Assembly: GCA_937928755.1 (NCBI GenBank)
Contig: CALEZI010000129.1
Coordinates: forward strand, 1-6,351
Reading direction: 5' to 3'
Origin: an uncultured Rhodanobacteraceae bacterium
GTDB taxonomy: Bacteria; Pseudomonadota; Gammaproteobacteria; Xanthomonadales; SZUA-5
Length of the DNA stretch: 6,351 bases
Shown here: positions 1-5,734 of the stretch, one piece after another
Numbering within the stretch: position 1 is the stretch's first letter
How the letters are laid out: every line of letters begins with the position of its first letter
Made by a program: the position numbers and the translations under genes
Notes under the pieces: model-generated
What the model was told of the DNA's origin: nothing
Databases searched by the model: none
What the model saw: only the letters and a program-made list of their open reading frames with translations

Positions 1-1620
1 GTCGAATGGGAGAGCAATTTTGTCGGCGGCCCCAACCCAAGGCATAGGGTCTACATTCAGACTTTCGATGCGCGAGGAGGCGCGACCCGCGGCATCACCG
101 TCTGCAGATCCGCCACTCCGCAACGACTTCCACACCACCACCACGAACAGCAACCCACCGATGATCGCAATCAGCCCGCCGAGCCCCATCAGGCCCATGC
201 CGGCGATCTCGGACGTCGAGCGCAGGACCTGCTCTGCACCGGCGACCTTGCGCTGCACGCCGTAGCCGCCGGACCACACCAGGCCGACGATATGCATCAG
301 CTGGCCGATGCCGTAGAGCGTCGGCTGCCAGTTGGCCAGGCGCCCGACTGGCGCGCGGTAACCCAGTTGCGGCAGCAGCAAGTAGACCAGGCCCATCAGT
401 GCCAGCGTCACGCCGACGATGCAGCCATGGTAGTGCGCTGGAATCTTGACGTTGCTGCCGCTGATGAACACGCCGATCAAGCCGCCGGCGGCGAACAGTG
501 CCATCGACGCGATCAGCGCGGCGCGCAGTGGAGCATGTGTGGCGTCCGTCGAGCGTGCGCGCGTTGCCAACGCATACAGCACCGCCAGTCCGATCGGCAC
601 GATCGACACGCCGCCGCCAAGGCGCATCGCCCAGGTGTGCAGGTCGCGGTGCTCAACACTGGCGACATCGTGGGCAAGATAGGCGTACGGAGCGACGAAT
701 ACGCTGGCCAGCGCCAGTGCCAGTAATAGCAGCGCTACGCGCGGACTCAGCGGCACGCGCGCACCGATGGCGCTGGCCAGCCACAACCAGCCGACCAGCA
801 TCAGCAGCGTCCACGCGAACTGCAGCGCATGGCCGCCGCCCCAGAACGCGATCTCGTAATACGCCTTGCCATCCAGCCCGCTCGGCGTCAGCAACAACGA
901 CGCAACAAACGCGCCAATCGCCACCGCGGTCGAGATCAAGCTGGCATTCAGGCCAAAACGCAGCGCGCCGCTGCCATCGAAGCTGATGCCGAGCTTCGGT
1001 GCCGCATACAGGCCATGGGCGACCAGGAAAGTCGCACCGCAGCCGAACACAACCAGGCCTGCGAGGAACACCGGGCTATCCAGCACCGGAATGTAATTGG
1101 CCATGATCGGCGCGCCCGCCGAGACGAACGGCGCCAGCGCCATCAGCAGCGTGCCGACCGCGCCCAGCGCCAGCGCCGACCACGCCCACACTTTTGCGAC
1201 CGGCCGGCTGTTCAGACTCCACAGCATGCCGGCCAGCGCGATGAACCACACCAGCACCGACAAGTCGACATGCACCACCAGCGCGACGCGGAAGAAGTCC
1301 GCCACCGGCAGCCAGCGATTGACACCCGGCGTGCGCGAGATCACCAGCAGCAGCGAGTAGAGGCCCGAGCCGATGAGTGCCGCCATGCCCAGCCACAGCC
1401 AGCCGCGCGCCAGCGACTGGCGGGCGTCTGCGGGGACCACCAGCGCGTAGGGGAATGGTGTGGATGCGGTGGCGCGCGCTGAAGACGAAGCGGTATGGGG
1501 CAGGCGGCAAGGGGTGGAGACCGCGTTGCGGTCAGACGATGCGTCAAGCCGGCTCTCCTGCCCCCTGCCCCTTGCCCCTTCTGGAATTTCGCCCATGCCG
1601 CTGGCTGTTTGCGGGTTCAT
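1..1620 (-). CDS. Divergent heme-copper oxidase subunit I-like protein, probably NO-reductase-like; partial at the left edge
   Basis: The frame stays open from ATG at 1620 through base 1 (540 codons, no stop), so the C-terminus is missing. After a Ser/Ala/Gly-rich, poorly conserved-looking N-terminus of about 65 residues it is a polytopic membrane protein. Superfamily landmarks are visible: His117 (helix II, low-spin heme), GGGH with His264 (CuB ligand), a helix VII end with His317-Asp318, and PAHYH with His396 (high-spin heme) and His398 (low-spin heme). By my alignment to aa3 oxidases, Tyr of HPEVY is Phe268, the second His of the HH pair is Asp318, and the helix VIII K-channel Lys is Ala346. 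Family knowledge: loss of the active-site Tyr outside the C family, and Asp as a CuB ligand, are traits of NO-reductase-type members; I recall the gNOR group having the Asp. No subunit II is in view. The ATG overlaps the upstream stop as ATGA, which supports this start. GTG at 1440 is a weaker alternative. Confidence 0.85.
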   Translation of the reverse strand, partial: MNPQTASGMGEIPEGARGRGQESRLDASSDRNAVSTPCRLPHTASSSARATASTPFPYALVVPADARQSLARGWLWLGMAALIGSGLYSLLLVISRTPGVNRWLPVADFFRVALVVHVDLSVLVWFIALAGMLWSLNSRPVAKVWAWSALALGAVGTLLMALAPFVSAGAPIMANYIPVLDSPVFLAGLVVFGCGATFLVAHGLYAAPKLGISFDGSGALRFGLNASLISTAVAIGAFVASLLLTPSGLDGKAYYEIAFWGGGHALQFAWTLLMLVGWLWLASAIGARVPLSPRVALLLLALALASVFVAPYAYLAHDVASVEHRDLHTWAMRLGGGVSIVPIGLAVLYALATRARSTDATHAPLRAALIASMALFAAGGLIGVFISGSNVKIPAHYHGCIVGVTLALMGLVYLLLPQLGYRAPVGRLANWQPTLYGIGQLMHIVGLVWSGGYGVQRKVAGAEQVLRSTSEIAGMGLMGLGGLIAIIGGLLFVVVVWKSLRSGGSADGDAAGRASSRIESLNVDPMPWVGAADKIALPFD

Positions 1621-2120
1621 TGCAGTGTGATCCGTTTGTGTTCGGAGTCGAAATCAATTACCAGGATTTCCGCGGGAGCGAGGGTGACGTCCTGTTCAAG
1701 CGTGTAGTCGAAGCCGGCGCTGCGCGCGTTGTCCTTCAGGCGCACGCCGACACGATGATTGCCGGCAGGGACTTCGAGACGGTGATAGACGGCGGAAGCG
1801 CCATCGCTCGACAGGCCTGAAGGTTGCGCTATCTGCCTGTGAGCCAACGCGCCGTCGATGTCGATCTCGACCGTGACCGGCGAGCGTTCGCGCGGGCAGC
1901 GCGTCGGCGCGCGCATGTTCGGCGGCAGCTTGGCCAGTTCCTCCAGCGACTGCTCGACGCACTCGCCGAGGAGCTCGCCCTGGTGGCTGAAACTGAGTTT
2001 GACCAGCGCCTTGTCGGGTGCGAGGTGCTGATAGCTCGGCCACTGCGAGAACACGCCGATGACCGCCGCGAAGGCCGCATACAGCAATCCCTGACCGATC
2101 CAGATGCCGATTTTGTTCAT
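1617..2120 (-). CDS. Small membrane-anchored protein of unknown function, linked to the NOR-like oxidase
   Basis: This encodes 167 residues. One N-terminal hydrophobic helix (about residues 5-25) is followed by a soluble domain that looks beta-rich and is probably periplasmic. Visible features are two cysteines (Cys54 in GECVE and Cys75 in TRCPRERSP), the segment LPPNMRAP between them, a PSGLSSDG stretch, and a C-terminal part alternating hydrophobic and charged residues that ends EILVIDFDSEHKRITLQ. I do not recognise a named family. Length and topology (one TM helix plus a periplasmic domain) resemble accessory proteins such as FixH, but I see no convincing sequence match. Its stop overlaps the start of the oxidase subunit by 4 nt, so co-translation is likely and a role in assembly, metal delivery or as an extra subunit is a reasonable inference. 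The start is ATG at 2120 with only a weak purine stretch upstream; the frame is closed by a stop at 2202-2204, within the REP-like repeat. Confidence 0.75.
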   Translation of the reverse strand: MNKIGIWIGQGLLYAAFAAVIGVFSQWPSYQHLAPDKALVKLSFSHQGELLGECVEQSLEELAKLPPNMRAPTRCPRERSPVTVEIDIDGALAHRQIAQPSGLSSDGASAVYHRLEVPAGNHRVGVRLKDNARSAGFDYTLEQDVTLAPAEILVIDFDSEHKRITLQ

Positions 2121-2180
2121 GGCGCAGTTCTCGCCGATTTGGCCGGCGAAGTAACTGACGCAGGTCAGGTGGGTCGCAGA

Positions 2181-2258
2181 GCTTCGCGCGCGAGCGCGCT
2201 CCTACAGTTCCTGCGAAGGTCTGCGGCACATGTGAAGGAGCGCGCTTGCGCGCGATGC
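2181..2258. repeat. Inverted pair of REP-like palindromic elements
   Basis: Two related 25-nt units lie in opposite orientation, 28 nt apart. Unit A occupies 2181-2205; read on the minus strand it starts GTAGGAGCGCGCT. Unit B occupies 2234-2258; read on the plus strand it starts GAAGGAGCGCGCT. After reverse-complementing one, 22 of 25 positions match. Each unit has its own GCGCGC palindrome, and the pair can also fold as one long stem with the 28-nt spacer as loop. A GTAG start followed by a GC palindrome is the usual look of REP sequences mobilised by RAYT transposases in Pseudomonas and Xanthomonadales. The pair fills the gap between the cytochrome b fusion and the small membrane protein and could affect mRNA stability there. 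Confidence 0.75.
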
Positions 2259-2301
2259 ATTCGCCTGGGCAAAGCCCGCCCGCACACGCACCCCGCGACG
2301 A

Positions 2302-3792
2302 TCATGTCGCCAGTTCGCTGCGCAATTCCTCTACCGCCACCGCCACCTGCCACTCCTGCCCTCGCCCTGCGTAGACCATCCGCAGACGTTCGCGCGGCAC
2401 GCTGGCGCGCAATTGCGGCTCGCGTGCACCGGCGAGGCGCTCCGCGGTCCAGCGCTCGCCGAGGCGAAACGCGCAGCCGCCCTGGCTGCAGCCGCTGACG
2501 ATCACCCCGCCAGCACCGTTGCGCAGCGCGTATTCGACAAAGGACGGCGGCAGCAGGCCTGTGCACAGCAAACTGAAACAAACGACGCGTTGATCGTCGA
2601 TCTGCCTGAGGTCGGCGCCGTGATCGCAGCCGAATACCACGACCCGACCCTGGCCAGCCCCGGCGAGCGCGACTTCCAGTTGTTCGCGCAGCGCGCCAAT
2701 CGGCTGCTGTGGCATGTCGATGCCGGTGACCAGTTCGCGCGCGCTGCGAAATGGCGTCGCCGACGGACACGAGCCGGCGCAGATGCCGCAACTGGCGCAA
2801 CGTTCGGCCGCCACGACCGCGATCTGGCGCCCGGGTTTGCCGTTTGGATGGGCTTCCAGCGTGATCGCCGCGTACGGACAGTCGGCTACGCAGCGGCGAC
2901 AGCCATTGCAGTTGTCGGCGTCGACGACCGCCACCGGCTGCGCGCGTTCGCGGCGTAGCGGCAATGCCAGCAACAGCAGCAGGAAGCCGCCGATCAGCGC
3001 CCACGCGACGACAGGCGACAACTGCTCCGCCAGTGGATGCAGGTGCAGCAGGATCCAGTCCAGCTGGAGTTCTGCCGTCGCTGTCGTCAGGTCTGCTGGC
3101 GCCTGGCTCATCACCGGCCACAGCGCGGCCAGCAACGCCAGCGTAACCAGGACGCCGCGAGTCAGGGCTCGCGGGGGCAACACCGCCGGTCGCGTGATCC
3201 GCTGCAGATGGAACCACAGCCCGAAAAGCAGCAACAGTGGCACGCCGAGGTGCACGAAGATCAGCAGCGAGAACAGGCGGTCGTTGACCGAATCAACCCC
3301 GATGAAATTGCGCGCCATGCTGCCGGTCATGAGCGGCAACGCGTCGAACATCTCGGCGCTGGCGATCGCCGAGTACTGCCCGAGCCGATCCCAGTTCAAC
3401 CAGAAACCGCCGATACCGCTGATGTAAATCAACACCAGAAGTGGTACCCCGGTGAGCCAGGTGATGCGCCGAAATCGCGTGTAGCGCCCGAGCACCCACT
3501 CGCGCACGAGATGCAGCACGGTCACCAACAAAAATGCGTCAGCGGCATAGCGATGCAGGCTGCGTAGCCAGCCACCTGGAAACGGCTGTTGCCGCGACAG
3601 CGTGTCGATCGAGAGCCATGCGCCGCCGACCGAGGTATCGAACACCACGAAGAGATACACGCCGCTGACCAGCAGGATCGCGAACAACAGACAGGCGATC
3701 GCCCCCAAGTTCGCCAGAGGATTGGTCCCCGCCGGGAACCAGCGATCCAGCCCGCGCTCGGCGCGTAGCCAGGCCTGGGCGAAGGCGCTCAC
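2302..3792 (-). CDS. Fusion protein: di-heme cytochrome b, two [4Fe-4S] clusters and an MvhD/FlpD-like domain
   Basis: This encodes 496 residues from the GTG at 3792. Residues ~1-280 are a cytochrome b N-terminal-type domain with about six membrane helices and two H-x13-H pairs (His80/His94 and His181/His195) that would bind two b hemes; the ITWLTGV and GGFWLNWD stretches also fit the family. The PEWY region of the cyt b C-terminal half is at best a degenerate LDWI. Residues ~293-345 hold two CxxCxxCxxxCP motifs (Cys295/298/301/305 and Cys332/335/338/342). Residues ~383-490 resemble the MvhD/FlpD iron-sulfur domain of hydrogenase-heterodisulfide reductase systems, with FGCDHGAD, LCTGLLPP, GAGGVIVSGCSQGGC and cysteines 389, 405, 410, 435, 440. 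It probably carries electrons between a cytoplasmic partner and the membrane; the partner is unknown. The GTG overlaps the SCO stop as GTGA. An in-frame ATG at 3828 would add 12 residues but lacks a ribosome binding site and overlaps SCO by 40 nt. Confidence 0.88.
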   Translation of the reverse strand: MSAFAQAWLRAERGLDRWFPAGTNPLANLGAIACLLFAILLVSGVYLFVVFDTSVGGAWLSIDTLSRQQPFPGGWLRSLHRYAADAFLLVTVLHLVREWVLGRYTRFRRITWLTGVPLLVLIYISGIGGFWLNWDRLGQYSAIASAEMFDALPLMTGSMARNFIGVDSVNDRLFSLLIFVHLGVPLLLLFGLWFHLQRITRPAVLPPRALTRGVLVTLALLAALWPVMSQAPADLTTATAELQLDWILLHLHPLAEQLSPVVAWALIGGFLLLLLALPLRRERAQPVAVVDADNCNGCRRCVADCPYAAITLEAHPNGKPGRQIAVVAAERCASCGICAGSCPSATPFRSARELVTGIDMPQQPIGALREQLEVALAGAGQGRVVVFGCDHGADLRQIDDQRVVCFSLLCTGLLPPSFVEYALRNGAGGVIVSGCSQGGCAFRLGERWTAERLAGAREPQLRASVPRERLRMVYAGRGQEWQVAVAVEELRSELAT

Positions 3793-4637
3793 CCCGCCCG
3801 CATGCGCAACGCCCGCCGCGCGCGCCATTCGTTGATCACGAAAGCGATCATGAACAGGATGAAGGTGATGCCGCCGGCGATCTCGATGTACATCGCGTAG
3901 TTGACGCGGTACTTGCCGGTGACCGGGTCATAGACCGAACACAGGATGCGTACCTTGTCGATCAGGTCGGCGAAGCTCACCGGGGCGGCGGCGAGCGACC
4001 CGGTCAGCAGTTGCCGCAATGGTTCGCCGAGCGAATCGGCAGCAAAGGCGTCGCCGTAGACCTGAGCGTGGATGCGCCCGCCGGCGTCGATGATGCTGAC
4101 CTGCAAGGTGTGGTCGAAACCGAGCGGGGTGGCCACGTAGCTGAAGCCGAAGTCGTCCGCCAATGCCTGCACATCGCCGACACGCGGGCTGACCAGTTCC
4201 CAGTTGGGATCGTCGATGCGCTGCTGCGCGGCAAAGGTGCGCAGCGCCAGCGGCGTGTCCTCAGGCTGGTTGAAGCCGATGCTGAGCACCTGAAACTGGT
4301 CGACGCCAAAGCGGTCGCGCATCGCATCGACCGCCTTGCGCAGTGCGCGCGAGCTGGTCGGGCAGACCTTGAAGCAGCCGCTGTAGACGAAGTTCACCAG
4401 CAGCGGCTTGCCGCGATATTGCGCGAGCCTCACTGGATGGCCGGCGCGGTCGAGCATCGTGTAGTCCGACGGAAACTGGCCGATGACCCCTTGGCTGAGA
4501 CGTAGCGCCGCTTCCTGATCGAGGCCAAAGGCGCGCGCCTCAGTTGCGGTGACCGCATCCTGGGCCGCCAGCGTCCGCGGCCAGCCGATCGCCGCCGCAA
4601 CCAGCAGCAGCGCCAACCAGCGTTTGCCGGAGGACAT
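3789..4637 (-). CDS. SCO1/SenC-family copper chaperone with C-terminal membrane anchor
   Basis: This encodes 282 residues. A cleavable-looking signal peptide (MSSGKRW then LALLLVAAAIGW, site near LAA-Q) leads into a thioredoxin-fold domain. The SCO copper site is complete: Cys88 and Cys92 in GCFKVCP and His176 in FDHTLQV. SCO proteins deliver copper to the CuA site of oxidase subunit II or keep its thiols reduced, on the periplasmic face. Unlike typical SCO proteins, which have an N-terminal anchor, this one has a C-terminal segment with a YDPVTGKY motif and a hydrophobic helix at about residues 249-268 followed by Arg-rich INEWRARRALR, so it would be held by its C-terminus. The start at 4637 is favoured by GAGG eight nt upstream. 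The frame is open further upstream, but that extension overlies ctaB. It lies 5 nt downstream of ctaB and overlaps the cytochrome b fusion by 4 nt. Confidence 0.93.
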   Translation of the reverse strand: MSSGKRWLALLLVAAAIGWPRTLAAQDAVTATEARAFGLDQEAALRLSQGVIGQFPSDYTMLDRAGHPVRLAQYRGKPLLVNFVYSGCFKVCPTSSRALRKAVDAMRDRFGVDQFQVLSIGFNQPEDTPLALRTFAAQQRIDDPNWELVSPRVGDVQALADDFGFSYVATPLGFDHTLQVSIIDAGGRIHAQVYGDAFAADSLGEPLRQLLTGSLAAAPVSFADLIDKVRILCSVYDPVTGKYRVNYAMYIEIAGGITFILFMIAFVINEWRARRALRMRAG

Positions 4638-4642
4638 CGTTC

Positions 4643-5539
4643 CTACCTCAACGCCACATCCAGGCAGGCCGCACCGAGCACCGCGCACAGCTGGACCAGC
4701 GAGGCGAGGAAACTCTTGATCGCGGTCTGCCGGTTTGGCAATCGCGCAAGCCGTTGTGCGCGATGAATGAAATACGCGCCGCCGCCGATGGCGCCGACCA
4801 GGTAGATCCAGCCGGCACCGAAAAACGCCGGCAGCAGTGAAGCCAGCACCAGCGTCCAGGTGCTCCACAGCACCACTTTCGCGGCGCGTTCGGGGCCGAC
4901 GACGACCGGCAACATCGGCACGCCGGCCGCCGCGTAATCCGCCTGGCCGGCAATCGCCAGGCTCCAGAAGTGCGGCGGCGTCCACAGGAACAGGATCAAC
5001 GCGAACGACCAGGGCAGCGGCCCCAGCGTCGGATCGGACGCCGCACCGCCGGCAAGCACCGCGAAGCTGCCCGAGAGCCCGCCGATCACGATGTTCATCC
5101 AGCTGCGCCGCTTCAGCCACACGGTGTAGACCACCGCGTAGAAGAAGGCGCCGAGGAACACGAAGGTTGCCGCCAGCGGACTGACCAGTACCCATGCCGC
5201 ACCGATCGAAGCGGCCAGCATGAGCGCCATCAGCAGCAGCCACGCCGGGTGGTGCGGCAGCGCGCCGGTGACAAAGGCTCGCGAGCGCGTGCGCGCCATC
5301 AGGCGGTCCGTGTCGTGCTCCCAGTACTGGTTGAACATGCCGGCGCTGGCCGATGCGACCAGCGTGGCCAGTGCCAGTACCAGCACCTGCAGGCCGCTGG
5401 CGGCGTGTCCAGGCGTGGCGACGAAACCGACCAGCGCCGTCACCGTGATCAGCACGCCGATGCGCAGCTTGAAAAGGCCGATGACCTCGCGTGCGAGTGC
5501 CAGCGGGGAACGCTCGGCGATGGCGACAGCGGTGTTCAT
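4643..5539 (-). CDS. ctaB: Protoheme IX farnesyltransferase (heme O synthase)
   Basis: This encodes 298 residues, the usual length for CtaB/CyoE. It is an integral membrane UbiA-type prenyltransferase that adds a farnesyl group to heme b to make heme o, the precursor of heme a. Visible family motifs are FKLRIGVL near residue 23, the prenyl-diphosphate/Mg2+ motif starting at Asn70 (NQYWEHDTD, with Glu74 where many members have Asp) followed by RLMARTRSR, YTVWLKRRSWMNIVIGG at 138-154, LFLWTPPHFWSLAI at 183-196, and DYAAAGVPMLPVV after it. ATG at 5539 has GAGG eight nt upstream. The position between an oxidase subunit I and a SCO gene fits cofactor supply for that oxidase. No heme A synthase (ctaA) is in the window, so whether the final cofactor is heme o or heme a cannot be told. 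Confidence 0.97.
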   Translation of the reverse strand: MNTAVAIAERSPLALAREVIGLFKLRIGVLITVTALVGFVATPGHAASGLQVLVLALATLVASASAGMFNQYWEHDTDRLMARTRSRAFVTGALPHHPAWLLLMALMLAASIGAAWVLVSPLAATFVFLGAFFYAVVYTVWLKRRSWMNIVIGGLSGSFAVLAGGAASDPTLGPLPWSFALILFLWTPPHFWSLAIAGQADYAAAGVPMLPVVVGPERAAKVVLWSTWTLVLASLLPAFFGAGWIYLVGAIGGGAYFIHRAQRLARLPNRQTAIKSFLASLVQLCAVLGAACLDVALR

Positions 5540-5560
5540 GGTGGGTGCCTCGTTCCATTC

Positions 5561-5705
5561 GTTCCCTCTCCCCGCACGCGGGGAGAGGGTGTCACCGCAG
5601 GTGACGGGTGAGTGGGCTCACCTGACGGAGCACGCGCTTCGTCAGCGAGCCCCCTCATCCGGGTCCTGCGGACCCACCTTCTCCCTGCTTGCGGAGAGAA
5701 GGAAC
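5561..5705. repeat. Composite intergenic hairpin array with imperfect terminal inverted repeats (MITE-like)
   Basis: Five stem-loops follow each other with almost no spacer: 5564-5589 (perfect 12-bp stem, CCCTCTCCCCGC paired with GCGGGGAGAGGG, 2-nt gap), 5591-5605 (GTCACC/GGTGAC), 5607-5622 (GGTGAG/CTCACC), 5622-5645 (CTGACG/CGTCAG, extended inward by four more pairs), and 5661-5675 (GGGTCC/GGACCC). A sixth imperfect stem spans 5677-5702 (CCTTCTC/GAGAAGG). The outer 13 nt (GTTCCCTCTCCCC at 5561, reverse of GGAGAGAAGGAAC at 5693) match at 11 of 13, so the block may be one mobile unit. The style is familiar from dispersed intergenic repeats of GC-rich proteobacteria. It has no coding capacity and separates the oxidase subunit from ctaB. 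None of the stems is followed by a T-run, so it is not a typical intrinsic terminator. Confidence 0.7.
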
Positions 5706-5710
5706 CAGCT

Positions 5711-5732
5711 CGACTCACTTCAACGCGAGTCG
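5711..5732. other. Short inverted repeat just after the oxidase subunit I stop
   Basis: CGACTC at 5711-5716 pairs with GAGTCG at 5727-5732 around a 10-nt loop. It lies 2 nt beyond the TGA of the subunit I gene, so it would be in that gene's 3' untranslated mRNA. No U-tract follows it, so termination is not supported. It could protect the 3' end or be chance; short repeats of GACTCA nearby (5712, 5732) contribute to the pairing. Confidence 0.35.
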
Positions 5733-5734
5733 AC

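Noticed and set aside
292..1482. Plus-strand open frames at 292-726 and 829-1482
   Set aside because: Their products are low-complexity Arg/Gln/His/Ala chains, and they lie opposite a continuous membrane protein with intact heme ligands; they are antisense shadows.
1076..1510. Minus-strand 144-residue open frame
   Set aside because: Gly/Arg/Ala-rich frame shifted against the oxidase helices that contain His117; no features of its own.
1824..2498. Plus-strand 224-residue open frame
   Set aside because: It crosses the REP-like doublet and overlies two well-supported minus-strand genes; it has no recognisable domain and an Arg/Ala-biased composition.
3832..3850. FNR/NNR-like box (TTGAT ... ATCA)
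   Set aside because: The half-sites are 10 nt apart rather than 4, and the site lies inside the SCO coding region.
4638..5558. Upstream extension of the SCO frame to 5558 (589 residues in total)
   Set aside because: The first 307 residues are a shadow of ctaB; the signal peptide and GAGG support the start at 4637.
5564..5589. Intrinsic terminator for the oxidase subunit gene
   Set aside because: The stem is perfect, but neither strand has a T-run after it, so only a weak case for termination exists.
4970..5611. Plus-strand 213-residue open frame
   Set aside because: Arg/Gln/His-rich shadow of ctaB that runs into the hairpin array.
5561..5705. CRISPR array
   Set aside because: The stems differ in sequence and length and there are no equal-length direct repeats with spacers.
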